31,268 nucleotides of DNA from Suillus spraguei (GCA_016800925.1 JABCPU010000680.1:1-31268); one strand, 5' to 3'; positions 21,312 through 31,268 are shown, counted from the first letter of the stretch. Notes: generated by a model from the letters alone, not told the origin. Translations and numbers: made by a program.

Positions 21312-22279
21312 CCGGTGAAACGAAGAAACTAGTGCTGGCCTAAGTATAAGCACAGCGTTAATCCTACTGAAGGCGCAAGTGAGATGTTCGACCCAAGAGG
21401 ACTGCAAATAGAAGCAATTCCTTCAAAGTTAGTGCAAAGGAAACAATGAAGTACTAATATGGCAACGGGAATTCCGACTTCCGAGGTTAGCGGCAGTAGC
21501 GGTATATCGGCAGTACTAGCGTGGTGTCAGTGGTACATGCGCGGTAAGGATAGCTGCAACGGTTAGCTAGCGAGAGCAAGAACAAAGTTACTTGGGTGAG
21601 ATGAAAATGTTATTACCACCGGTGGTGTGGTAGTGGTAGCGGCAACTCTGTATGAGTGAGAATGCAGAAGAGAGAGAAAACGACCCAGCGAGATCACTGG
21701 CCATGGTCCGGTTATGAGTAGTGAAGTCGAAAGTTGCATGGTACTTCGAGCGGTAAAGTTACTGGCAGTTAAATCTAAGAGCAATGTTTGAACAGAGGAG
21801 AGTTCAAAAGCAAATGGATTGCGACTAGCGAGCGTTTCAGATACTAAGTCCTAGTGAAGGGATGTAATGGGAAGTAAAAGTAATGGTATGTATGTTCAGT
21901 CCTTTTTAACATATGTGAGCGCGTACGAGATAGCTATGCGAGTCCAGTAGCGAGAAAGAAAATAAACAGGGTACTTAATAATGAGGCACACAGCATGCAG
22001 CGGCCCCTTGAGATGTAAGGTAAATCCTGCTGTAGGTTTAGTAATGGCAGAAGCGAAGTAACTATGCACCAATGTGTTCTAGACAGAATAGGATGGGACA
22101 TGAGGGCATCAGCGCGAGGATCCAGTAAGGGTTCATGGAGAAGAACGGTTCCACCTTAGCGGAGCGAAAAGGCTATTTTGTCACTATAATGAAATCCTTC
22201 GGTTGCTGTTGCAGATGTTAACGAGACGCTTGTCGAAAATGGGGTTTTGACGGTCAGCATGACTTTCTTGCTACACCGG
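21312..22279 (-). mobile_element. LTR-like insertion, family B-related, 4-bp duplication CCGG (first)
   Basis: The element is 21316-22275 (960 bp), TGAAACGAAG ... TTGCTACA, thus TG...CA. CCGG flanks both sides (21312-21315 and 22276-22279). The uninterrupted sister LTR reads GTGTCTGGCTTTCGG at this point (complement of about 7070), so the host sequence closes cleanly when the element and one CCGG are removed. Internal segments (GCAAGTGAGATGTTCGACCC; dispersed GCGGTA and GTAGCGG units) resemble the insertion at 23183 and the window's first LTR. No ORF of note. Confidence 0.85.
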
Positions 22280-22834
22280 CTCTTGGTTATCTCTGCCTCT
22301 GTCTTGATAAGTTATTTCATACAAGTTTTATCTCCAAGTTCATAGCCTTATGTTCCGTTGTACTTACTAATGTGTTTCCGCATGCTTCAGACATAGCCTT
22401 CGGACTATGCTTACTTACCTTCCAGCATGCTACTTACAGTATATAAACTTGTAGTACAACTCCAGCAGACCTTAGTCTGATCATTGCTTTCCTACTTCTG
22501 TATATTCTTCTGTCTACTCTGTATCTTGTTACCATGTCTATATAACTCCATTTCCGTTCTTGCACTTGGGCTCCGGCCCTTGTAAGCTTCCGACTCAGGC
22601 CTATGGGATTATTCCCTAGGCCGGAGCTTTGACTCTATGTCCTATAACTTTATTGGACTTCGTCTGTTTCCTGTCTATCATCTGTTTCACCTCCGACTCT
22701 GCCGTTGGTAGTCTTATCCCATCTGTTTCTATTCCAGACCTTGTCTGGAGTAGTCTATACTCTCCTTCTATAATATCCGACCTACTACTCTATAGTAGTC
22801 AACACTTCCCTTAAAGATCCACAGAGCTACACTC

Positions 22835-22884
22835 ATCCAATCATCCAATCATCCAATCATCCAATCATCCAATCATCCAATCAT
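22835..22884 (+). repeat. CATCCAAT octamer tandem array, about 6 units
   Basis: A near-perfect tandem of the 8-mer CATCCAAT within the nested A2 LTR. The sister LTR has only a short GATCAGATGAGC-like sequence at the equivalent position (about 6510-6535), so the array expanded in this copy. Confidence 0.9.
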
Positions 22885-23178
22885 CTGCTCCTCCACTCTT
22901 CCACTCTTCTGCTCTTCCGATCTCTGGACCTCCGGATCTATCCTATTCTATCCTCCAACATCTGTAGGTTATCTTTCCCTCTGGAGCTCCGCTCCTATCC
23001 TGCCCTGGACTTTGTCTGGCAGTCCATCCTCCATGCATTCTACTTTGGACTTGTTCCAGTAGTCTTATCTTTAATCCTTGTCATCTGGAAATAGTTCTGG
23101 CATGTTCCCGCGCTCATCTGGAAGTCCATCAGAGCTCTATCAAGCTATCCTGCCTCAGAGTTTGTCCGGACTTTCCAT

Positions 23179-24092
23179 CCGGTGTAAAGATACAATCTAG
23201 CCTGGGCTGTAGATAAACCATGGCCTAAGCTAGCTAGTATGCGAGTCTTGCACTCTACCTAGTCTGCTTCACTTGCAAAGACAAGAATGTTCAACCCTAA
23301 AGGGAATGCTAAGTTAATATAGTTTGATAATGCCCAACCTGAGGTGCGAGAATGCTGTTGGAGGTAGTGAGATGCTAGCGGTGACCTCTGGTCTGTGGGA
23401 AACTTGCAGTAAAACTAGTGTTAAGCATGGGAAAGCGGTATACAAGCGGTAGTGCGAGCGGTAAAACTGCGGTAGAACTGCGGTAGTGTGAGTGGTAAAA
23501 CTGTGGTAAGGCGTGGGAAACTGGCGGTAAAACAAGTGGTGAAGCGTGGGAAAGCGGTAAAGAGCAGTGGTGCATGCAGCAGTATAACAATTCTTAAGAG
23601 ACAGTAACTTCGGCGAAAGACTTTATTCTGTTAGAGACAGTGGTAGTGACTATTCCTAAGTACCATGTGTACCATAGGGGGAAAGTAAGGAACAAGTACA
23701 GGTACCTAAGAATTTTATACTAAGGAATAGCTATGGAAATGGAAGGGATAGGATAAACACGCAGCAGACATGTAATAAGACTGCACTACAGTTTACAAAA
23801 CATCACCTACCGGCAAGACTGGATGGACATTGGATGGACAGTAAATCTTGCTTGAGGATGCCTAATGGGTTTGTGGAGATTCCCAAAGATCACCGCTTTG
23901 CGGGAAAGTTTCCGTAGGACAGCTGCCAAGCTGCAACGAGGCTTCCAGAGTGTGGAACAATACCATTAGATAGGGGTAAATGCATGGTAAAGTAGGACGG
24001 TGAAGCCGAAGGGTAAGGATAATGATTGCTGGTTGACACCTATACAAAAATGTGCTGTTTCAAGCTCAGTGTGAGCTTGCTCATCACACCGG
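23179..24092 (-). mobile_element. LTR, family B copy, 4-bp duplication CCGG (second)
   Basis: The element is 23183-24088 (906 bp). On the minus strand it runs from TGTGATGAGC to GTATCTTTACA. CCGG flanks it at 23179-23182 and 24089-24092. The sister LTR reads GAAGTCCAGATGGA at the target. The minus-strand end matches the end of the window's first LTR (1445-1561). It contains a GCGGTA-rich tract (23430-23570) of imperfect short repeats. No internal retroelement region was seen, so it is probably solo. Confidence 0.88.
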
Positions 24093-24262
24093 ACTTCACC
24101 AGAACTCTCCCTTGGACTTCATCCAAAATTAAGGGCACATACTCAGGTAAGGGGCACAACGCACGAGATGAGGCCAAGCCCCTTTGACTTTCCGACCCGC
24201 TGGTACAACCCCATGTAGAGCCAGGATTTCTTAGTAGCCCCCAGTTTTGCATAATTATATTG

Positions 24263-24925
24263 GGTAATATATAATTGATTAGAGGGGCTCCTTGGCCTGC
24301 CCTCCTCTGAGTGTGAGAAAATATTGCCTGACTAGTGTACTGGTCACTGGTGTGATGGTTGTTGACAAGATAGCTCTTGTTTTCAGAGGGGGAAAGTGGG
24401 CTCCTTACATACTATTCTAAAGGTGGCTGTACATACTACCATACAAGGAAAAATGACTCATGACTCAGTATGACTCACTAAGAATGGCTGTGCTTGGCTA
24501 TGACTCATTATGACTTACTATCAGCACTGTTCAAATGTCAATTTCTTCAACATCACAATGTTTTGATGTTTTCACAAAACATTGCATAAGTAGGTTAAAG
24601 TTTGAACAAGGAAAAACATAAGGCATGGGAAATATTGTTCATAATGGGAAAGCTATGTTGGATAAGTATTATTTTCCAACAGATAAGTGCATAGAAATGA
24701 TTGTAAGCTCGGAAAATACTCAAATAAATTCTTGTAAGGTTCAGAAAGGTATAGAAAATTATAGGGAAAATTATGGGGTGTAGTATGGAATGTGCCAGAC
24801 TAAAATGCAGTCATGATCATGTACAAAACAGGTTTTGTGCATGTCAATGAGCATATCACACTGAAAATAGACATGACGAGAAAAAATAATAGCTGTGTCA
24901 GTCAAGCATCAGTTGTGAGCACAGG
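24263..24925. other. AT-rich intergenic stretch with a TGACTCA cluster
   Basis: No ORF, LTR or RNA recognised. The only structured part is a set of four perfect TGACTCA heptamers at 24454-24460, 24461-24467, 24471-24477 and 24501-24507, plus a TGACTTA at 24511-24517. Confidence 0.5.
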
Positions 24926-24929
24926 AAAT

Positions 24930-25870
24930 GTACATGTTCACCATCAGCCCATCCACCCACCAATGAACTTTTGCAAGCATCCACTGTTGACCTACTGGAG
25001 CAAACATAAACCAATATTGTGCACCTCCCTGACGAAAGCACTGAGTAGACAAGTTACCACTGGCACAGATGCCAGTGCTGGTGGTAGACTCATTGATCCA
25101 TTTTGTACAGTATCATGAGAGATTGGCTGCCCAGGATGCACAATGCCATTTGCACTCATGGCAGAAAAGAGGAAGTCATTTGGCTGGAGGGTGCGCCCAT
25201 AATGAAATGATTCAAGCCATTTGATCCAAATCATCATCCAGAAGAAACTGTCGCACACCGGCACATCAGGACATGGATATATCTTGTAGTGATTTGCTGG
25301 TAAAATCATTTAGTCATGCACTATCAGCTCCAATTTGATACAAGCAACTCACATCTCAAGTCTGCTTCCACTGGCCTTTGTCTACCTTCTTTTGCCATCC
25401 TTTCCAGTTTGCAAGAAAAATCTCAAAGTTCAACATGCATTTACTCAGCATCAGTGTCTCATTGCAAGATACATCTTAAGCATGCTGTCCAAAACAGTAG
25501 TATCAAGTGAGATGTCTTTTCATTGCAACTTGATGAGCTCAAAACACCTACAGCAAATTAGATCAGTGCAAGCACCACAAATGAGAAGGATCGCACCTGG
25601 TCCATAATGTCCATCCATTTGATGTGAATGTGATTTGCTCGAGATGGCGGGTGAGTTTCATCCTTGTTTCTAAGTCTAGACAAATATCTGGAGGCTAAGC
25701 GCCGTTCATCACCTTCTGAATCATTTGCAGTGCAATATCTAGTGTACATGCAGCCTGGTGCCATCGGAATGCCCAATCCATGTAGTCCTTCATCATCGCC
25801 ATTGAGTGAGTCCAATCTCCACCTCGGTGCTTGTTTTATGTTTGATGGATGACAGCACATCATAGATGTC
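24930..25870 (-). pseudogene. Decayed tyrosine-recombinase gene (Crypton-like family of basidiomycetes)
   Basis: The minus strand shows a catalytic-core-like domain of DNA breaking-rejoining enzymes in pieces: NWKGWQKKVDKGQW (about 25400), IYPCPDVPVCDSFFWMMIWI and KWLESFHYGRTLQPNDFLFS (25290-25170), HPGQPISHDTVQ (about 25130-25095), then in another frame STQCFRQGGAQYWFMFAPVG (about 25050-24990). The family's usual HxxR box (HCFRR) is here QCFRQ, with both key residues changed. Upstream, 25860-25560 gives a Ser/Asp-rich N-terminal part (CTANDSEGDERRLASRYLSR). At least three frame changes separate these pieces. The insert is dead. It could be host-domesticated or a Crypton remnant; no termini were found. 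Confidence 0.7.
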
Positions 25871-26074
25871 TGCAGAATCAGTGGGATTTCCTTCCCAGCA
25901 CTGTGTCACCTCATGAAAATGCATTTACCATGATAGATATCACCATTACTGGAATATAGGTCAGTACTTGTGTGCTCTAATTCATCACAATACTGACGAT
26001 AACTCCCACATCTTCTTAAAGGCCAAATGGATGCTCTCAACAGTTGTTTTTCTCAAATTCTCATGAAATCCTTT
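25871..26074. other. Spacer upstream of the recombinase remnant
   Basis: It may hold further 5' parts of the recombinase gene on the minus strand, but no frame could be recognised. Confidence 0.3.
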
Positions 26075-26572
26075 TGTTATGAACTGGGGTGGCATCACCA
26101 GCGACAGTGAAAGACACAGACGGTCTGCTGGGAGGTTCTACAATGCTCAAAAGAGAGCAAGGTGAAAGTACAAGGAACTAGTTCGAGTACAATCAAGGGT
26201 TCGGCCTCAGAGACAAGTCTCAGAGGTTCTACAAGAATAGAGACTAAGGCTAAGGAGTGCTTAGACTTAGAGACGATTCAAGATGACTAAAGGTTGGGGG
26301 TCTTTAGCAAAGGAGATTCCAGATAAAACCCAGTAAGATTAAAGTAAAGAATCTACTACAAGTACACTGTGCTTATATAGGTACATATGTGCACACAGAC
26401 CAGGTAACCGTGGGAATATAACTGTGTATCCTAATAAGGAAGGCATGTTTTGTACAAGTGTGTTGAAACACATGAGTCAGAGATAAGAGCATGTATTTAG
26501 TGTACGCATATGCTAAACCGACCAGGTCCAAGAACTGAGTCATGGGGAGTCAAGACATCACATGATATGACA
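26075..26572 (+). mobile_element. LTR, family C copy 3
   Basis: It starts TGTTATGAACTGG at 26075 and carries GGTGGCATCACCAG, GGTTCGGCCTCAGAG, GGTAAAACCCAGTAAG-like and GGAAGGCATGTTTTGTACAA blocks shared with the other family C copies. The 3' end is approximate (ATATGACA at 26572 is the nearest CA terminus). No flanking duplication was found. It faces the inverted copy at 27891-28350, with a gene remnant between them. Confidence 0.75.
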
Positions 26573-26602
26573 TATCAATGATGTAGGAGTCGAGTCATGC
26601 AG

Positions 26603-27583
26603 TCACGTGATGTTTGATGGAAGTGGAAGTGTCCAAGTGTTGAAGTCAATGTCAGTGAGCCAATTTTCTGCATCAACCATACTAGGCATTCTTCCTTGTG
26701 CTCTAGTAGCAGTGGTTTGATCAAAGGCTTCTTCCAATGTCTTCAAATCAGCATAGCATCCACATCTCCAGGTTTCTTCCTCAATGGTGTTGTCCATCTA
26801 GCGTCCAACAAACATTGGTAAGATGTCCTGGTGCAAACTTTCCACAGATACAGCAGAAATACCAAGAGCAGTGTTGAATTTTGTGACCATGCTGGTAACA
26901 TTGATGACAGTAGACATCAGCATAATTTTGTTGGGTATGTGTGAAAGCATCATGTTGTGCAAGTTCGATGGTACATTGCAAGTTGGTCTGATCAGGGAAT
27001 GGGGAATGACGGAGTTCAAGAATCATGAGTGGATCAATTCCATGGACATGATGGTTCTGACAATATGACGATGATGATGTGCAAATGTGGAAGAGGATGT
27101 TCTCTGGGAGTATTCAGGAGGAGCTGGAATCAACTCATGGAATGTAGACATATAATGATTATCTAGGTCAGGTTCGGTGGTGGTGATGGAGTGTGGTGGT
27201 GATGGTATAAATGCCACAGGTGGCCGATAAGGGGAATTTAACTCCTGATCGAGATCCAGGATGATTCTAGTAAAGTCTTTAGCAGAAAGAAGTCATATGA
27301 CTGCTTGCTTGTTTGTTTTTTTGGATGTAGTGCATGGCAGTAGCAGTATTTGTAATGGCAGCAGGGGTCACAAGAAGTTCTGCCATTCTCATGATGAGAA
27401 TCAAGTCTTTTAGCACAATGTCATTTGTGCATGAGACATAGTTGTCGAGTTGTAAGGCATGACGAGAGTCGAAGATGATGGCTTCCCATCTTAACTGAAT
27501 TTGTTTGGAGTTTCAGGGAATACAACAGGAGATGAATCAGTGAGATTCAAGGTGTTTGATGATGATGTGGAGGATCGAGACAT
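26603..27583 (-). pseudogene. Zinc-knuckle ORF downstream of a chromodomain integrase; unrecognised third retroelement ORF
   Basis: It starts with ATG at 27583 (MSRSSTSSSNTLNLTDSSP) and continues, after a frame change at about 27510, as LRWEAIIFDSRHALQLDNYV and DLILIMRMAELLVTPAAITN, then a proline-rich stretch (NSPYRPPVAFIPSPPHS). It ends in a Cys/His cluster with two CxxC knuckles: DVYCHQCYQHGHKIQHCSWY then FCCICGKFAPGHLTNVC (26920-26825). A last piece, MDNTIEEETWRCGCYADL, ends at 26603. About 320 codons with three or so frame changes. It begins 48 bp after the stop of the chromodomain ORF on the same strand, so it looks like a third ORF of that retroelement. Nucleic-acid binding is inferred from the knuckles. 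Function unknown. Confidence 0.55.
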
Positions 27584-27631
27584 TTTAATAGTATTGATGG
27601 TTGTGTGACTGAAGAGTGATCAGAGCGAGTT

Positions 27632-27895
27632 TCACTTTTTATAAGTGTTCAAGATTTGAGTGGAGTTCTTCAAGTTTCCTTCAGGAAGCCATTCATTATC
27701 TCCTGATGAGTATCCTTTTCATGTTACAAGGTATTGTCGGCAACTGCCAGTGCCTTTGTGGGAAAGAATCACTTCAACTTCATATTCTTTTTCTTCTTCA
27801 ATAATGTCAGGTGCAGGTTCTAGGAAGTTCGGCCCATGTTCATTGTTTTCGCTATAGGATGATAGGACTGAAGCATGGAATGTGAAGTGGTGTAC
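27632..27895 (-). pseudogene. C-terminal end of Ty3/gypsy pol: integrase tail with chromodomain
   Basis: The minus strand reads HHFTFHASVLSSYSENNEHG, then PNFLEPAPDIIEEEKEYEVE, which is the linker that precedes chromodomains in chromoviral integrases. It is followed by VEVILSHKGTGSCRQYLVT-stop and, in the same frame, KGYSSGDNEWLPEGNLKN, ending TYKK-stop at 27632-27634. The TGA at 27719-27721 stands where the conserved chromodomain Trp (LVxWKGY) belongs, a TGG-to-TGA change. Chromodomains steer integration to heterochromatin through methylated histone H3. The rest of pol is missing: an inverted family C LTR starts directly upstream (27891). Confidence 0.82.
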
Positions 27896-28350
27896 AGTCA
27901 TATGTACCCTATTCATTTCATTTACCTATGTCATTTCTTTGTTCTTGTTTGATTTATCATACACATATGCTAAATCACTGACTCATACACTTCAATGTGT
28001 CTGTACATACATGCCTTCCTTATTAGGATACACAGTATATTTCCCATGATTACATGGTCTGTGTGCACATACAGTCTGATTTAAGCACAGTGTATTACAA
28101 TTGTATTTCCCCACTTTAATTTACTGTTTTACCTGGATTCCTCTTCACTAAGGATCTCCAATCCTAGTCATCTTGGAATTGTCTCTAAGTCTAAGCACTC
28201 CTTAGTCTTAGTCTCTATTCTTGTAGAACCTCTTAGACTATCTTTGAGGCTGAACCCTTGATTGTACTTGGAACTAGTTCCTTGTACTCTTCCCAGCAGA
28301 CCGTCTGTGTCTTTTCACTGTCACTGGTGATGCCATTTTAGTTCATAACA
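27891..28350 (-). mobile_element. LTR, family C copy 4 (reverse)
   Basis: On the minus strand it starts TGTTATGAACTAAAATGGC at 28350 and ends ACTGTACA at 27891. It matches copies 1-3 through GATGCCATTTTAGTTCAT (complement), the AAGCACTCCTTAGTC block and GGAAGGCATGTATGTACA (complement). Flanking bases (AGTGG and AAAGA) do not form a duplication. It cuts the chromodomain pol fragment on one side and abuts the leader of the plus-strand gag on the other, so it marks a rearrangement junction rather than a simple insertion. Confidence 0.78.
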
Positions 28351-28560
28351 AAAGATTAAAGTCTATCTGATTGTTAACTACTCAGTCTTCACCCCAAACC
28401 CTGATTGCTTAGATAAGCAAGAAGATTAGTGTACACATATGCTAAACGTGATTGTGACCAGGAAAGCCCTGCAACAAAGAAGACCTAACAGACAGCAAGA
28501 CAGTGCATGTAGGCACTGAGAAAGCACACTCACCCCAGATTGAATTGCTCAGATCCCACA
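28351..28560 (+). other. Leader region ahead of the gag ORF
   Basis: Untranslated sequence before the gag start at 28561. It contains TTAGTGTACACATATGCTAAAC (28422-28443), which is nearly repeated inside family C copy 3 (about 26497-26516), suggesting it includes a scrap of LTR. I saw no clear primer-binding site. Confidence 0.4.
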
Positions 28561-31268
28561 ATGACGACCACTTCTACGGGAAAAGAATTCAAATTCGAAA
28601 TTGGATTTTCAACTGCCTTTGATGGAGATCATGATAACTCCAAGGAGTTCATCTTATCATGCAAGGTGTATCTTGATATCAACAAAAAGCTTTACACCAT
28701 GGGGAAGCAGAAGATCATCTTTATCACGTCATTCATGACTGAAAGGATTGCAAAGTCCTGGAAGCAGCAATACCTGTCCCACACTCAATCCACTGATACT
28801 GCTGGACAAAAAATGGGTTATGGAGATCTCAAGACATTCATGAAGAGTTTCAAAGAATCATTCAGTCCTGTGGACACCAAAGGAACTGCTATGACCAAAC
28901 TCAGAGACTTGAAACAAGGAAGCAATGATTCCAAACCTACATTGCTGATTTTGAAGCCCTCACCGCTAAAGCAGAAATAAATGAGGACGCAATAAAATTC
29001 AATTCTTCCAGGATGGCCTAAACTTAGGAATCCTCACAAAGCTATTCACACCAGGAGATGTCCCCGACATTTACCGCAGTGTAGTTGCACAATGTATCAG
29101 CATTGTCAATTCTCACCAACGCCTTGTAGCACTCCGGCACGTCCCACTCCACAGCAGAAGAAGAAGAATTATGGGAATGCCCGTTACAACCCTAACCATG
29201 AGCCTAATGTAATGGTTGTAGATTGCTTTCCGATGTGGAAAGATCTGAATGCATGAAGAAAGGACTATGCTTCGAATGCCGAAAAAGTGGACATTGTTCC
29301 AATTGCTGCCCTGAAAAGAGGAAGAACACTTCAGTCCATCAGGCCAAAGTCAAAGAACTTCCTGATGAAGATGAAGAGACCGTGTGCAGGTTGAATCAGG
29401 ATTTTTAGAATGGAGAGACAAGACATCAATGTATGTTTCTCCCAATGTACTACTAAGACTTGTATGTGTTGTAGGACAAAGAAAAGAACTTCATGTTCCC
29501 ATTACCCTCCATTCGCGAACTTGTCTAAAATTCGTTGATACCACTGCTGTCATTGATTCTGGAGCAGCCAGAACCTTTATTTCTGAAGAGTTTGTGAAAC
29601 TCCACAAAATCACCAGAAAGAAACTTGATAAGCCCTTCAAAGTTACAACTGCCGACGGTACCTACATCAAAGGAGGACTGACCACACACTACTGTCTATT
29701 GATGGTAAAGATTGATGAACAAACCATGCTTGGAGAATTCAACATCACCAAGCTTGGACGACACGACCAGATCTTATTAGGAATCTCCTGGCTTCATGCA
29801 ATGAATCCAGTCATTGATTGGACCACCGAAACCCTTATCCTACCGTGCACTCCCAGATCTGATGAACTTGAAATTGATCTCGACAAAGACAGAAAGAAGA
29901 ACGGTCTTCCTCTTGATTTCCCCAAGCACACGAAAGGGCCAAAATGGAAGAATTCAAAGTTCCCACAGCAGAAGAAGGTAGTAACTTTTGATAACCCCAT
30001 CATTCCAAACAAACTGATCTACACCACAAGTAGTATTGCCTGTGCCTTGTGTACAGTTGCCACGAGTGGCATCACCAATTCCCCATGCAGAGAAATGCAA
30101 GAAGAATCTGAGCCTGAGCACTGGGCTAGACCTGAGCCTATCAAACAACGGACAATAGAAAAGAAGTATGGAAAGAGGAAAGCCAATGAAGAACTAGAAG
30201 AATGATATCAGATTGTGCCCAAGCTTTCCAAATACTTCCCTGATCTACCACAGCATGCTTTGATCGAAGAAATCCACAACAAAGAAGAAATGATGCACAA
30301 GGACACCTTGGAAGAACTTGTGCCCTCATTAATTCCAACTGAGGATGATGACCAATTCAATACAATGCAGGATGTCTGGCATGCGCCAGAAGTATGCGAA
30401 ATTTCCTCTTATGATCTCGGAGATGGAGGGTTTCTTGTGAAGTACGATGCCAATGGAGTTAGTATGCAGATTATTGAAGAAGTATGCATGGACACACCCC
30501 TTACATGTAATGGAACTTCCGACTTGAACAACTTCCTAACTACTCTACTATCCCTTCCTCCCCTGAAATACAGTAACAAGGCTCAGGAATTCGCCACAGA
30601 TGAGAAGGAGAAGAAAATGAAATTTTTCAAAGAATTGGTCTGGAATACTTGCACAATTTTGTAGATGTCTTCGCCAAAGATGGACTGAAACAAACTACCC
30701 CCCAAACGCCCTTGTATTGATCATCGGATCGATACCAAACCTGTTTTTATTCCCCACATCCAAGGTTTACCCACTATCAGAAAAAAAATTGCTGCCATCA
30801 AAATGTTTATCAATGAAAATGTTGTGAAAGGTTTTATCTCAGAATTGAAGTCACCCAAGCTAGTGGTTTCTTTTTTGTGGGAAAGAACAGTGGAGAACTG
30901 CATCCCTGTCAAGATTATTGCTACATCAATGATTAGACAGTTAATAATGCTTATCCACTCCCACTCCCCATTTCCCTTATTGCCCACCTTCACAATGCAC
31001 AGTTCTTTACGAAAAATGGATATTCAATCCAGTTACAACAATATCACGCATCCATCCCAATGATTGCTGGAAAGCAGCATTTCCAAGAATTCAGCCTCTT
31101 CAACTGAATGTCATGTTCTTTGGCTCTGTAATTCCCCAGCAACTTTCCGAGCATACATGAATACACCTTCCAACAAGAAATAAATGAAGGATGGATGGTG
31201 ATCTACATGGACAATATCCTGATTTTCTCTACAACAATGGTAGAACACCAAGAATGTACAGGCGTATT
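28561..31268 (+). pseudogene. Ty3/gypsy gag-protease-reverse transcriptase, frameshifted; runs off the window
   Basis: Gag begins at ATG 28561 (MTTTSTGKEFKFEIGFSTAF) with a retrotransposon gag domain (KIIFITSFMTERIAKSWKQQ; GDLKTFMKSFKESFSPVD). It changes frame near 28930 and 28998 and resumes as QDGLNLGILTKLFTPGDVPD. A CCHC knuckle, CFECRKSGHCSNCC (CX2CX4HX4C), lies at about 29268-29310. The protease part has DSG at 29555-29563 (TAVIDSGAARTFISEEFV) and ILLGISWLHAMNPVIDW (about 29770-29820). The RT is in fragments: VDVFAKDG (30662), KGFISE (30826), a block near 30870-30930 in another frame, KMDIQSSYNNI (about 31014-31046), and VIYMDNILIFS at 31198-31230, where the catalytic YxDD is YMDN (31204-31215). 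The broken frames and the lost second Asp mean the copy is inactive. RNase H and integrase would lie to the right. Confidence 0.88.

Larger units (their letters stand above)
20981..24262 (-). mobile_element. A2-family LTR (reverse) carrying two nested LTR insertions
   Basis: Three blocks (20981-21315, 22280-23182 and 24093 to about 24262; about 1.4 kb together) align in order with the reverse complement of 6055-7395. They include the terminal TGTCATATACC, the minisatellite, the CTCCGGCCCTTGTAAGCTTC block and the GTGCCCCTTACC/GGCTTGGCCTC block. The intervening sequences are insertions, each flanked by CCGG. The outer 5' terminus is decayed (CATAATTATATT where the other copy has CATGGTTGTAAC, with three of the changes G to A), and no TSD matching CTTAC (20976-20980) is left on the far side. 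Confidence 0.88.

Noticed and set aside
22835..22884. Regular short repeats that could suggest a CRISPR-like array.
   Set aside because: An uninterrupted 8-bp tandem without spacers, in a eukaryotic LTR; simple satellite.
26075..28350. A DNA transposon with long terminal inverted repeats formed by the inverted C LTRs.
   Set aside because: The same LTR occurs elsewhere alone with a 5-bp duplication, and no transposase or duplication flanks the pair.

Overview
The window looks like nuclear DNA of an agaricomycete (mushroom-forming) basidiomycete. Genes carry many short GT-AG introns of about 46-65 bp. It has a C2-like/TPR/CHAT protein of the kind expanded in Agaricomycetes, chromodomain Ty3/gypsy retroelements, a fungal hAT transposase with a BED finger, and a basidiomycete-type tyrosine recombinase. 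No rRNA, tRNA or CRISPR array was seen.

Layout. A transposon-dense left arm (1-8.35 kb) meets a small gene island (8.77-17.4 kb), followed by a second transposon-dense arm (18.4-31.3 kb). In the left arm a decayed host-like ORF (1562-1896, resuming at 7582) is split by a complete hAT DNA transposon (1897-7573) with matching TIRs and an 8-bp target duplication (GGTGTGAC). The hAT is itself split by two solo LTRs, each with a perfect 5-bp duplication: CTCAC inside the transposase gene and TATAG behind it. Left of the ORF lies an LTR into which another solo LTR has jumped (duplication CTGTG). A Helitron/PIF1 helicase remnant sits between the hAT and the island.

Gene island. (i) A 10-exon M20 dipeptidase of the DUG1/CNDP2 type, 479 aa with all catalytic residues, involved in glutathione and Cys-Gly turnover. 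(ii) A mitochondrial Fe-S scaffold gene NFU1, recognisable throughout but broken by about five indels. (iii) On the opposite strand, a five-exon C2-like/TPR/CHAT protease-like gene whose last part carries two opposite one-base shifts. No operon logic applies. NFU1 and the CHAT gene converge, and DUG1 and NFU1 are in tandem.

Right arm. A minus-strand ORF with an F-box-like feel is cut by solo LTRs, and its reading frame is restored when one LTR and one TSD copy are removed. Next is a nested LTR (20981-about 24262) carrying two further LTR-like insertions, both at CCGG with a 4-bp duplication. Then come a decayed tyrosine-recombinase gene and a rearranged Ty3/gypsy zone: an inverted pair of family-C LTRs encloses a pol-terminal chromodomain followed 48 bp later by an unfamiliar zinc-knuckle ORF. 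A plus-strand gag-protease-RT copy, frameshifted and with a mutated RT catalytic box, runs off the right edge.

Most retroelement and host-fragment ORFs carry stops explained by C-to-T or G-to-A changes plus small indels. Apart from DUG1, few coding units are intact. All homology statements come from recognising motifs by eye, not from searches.
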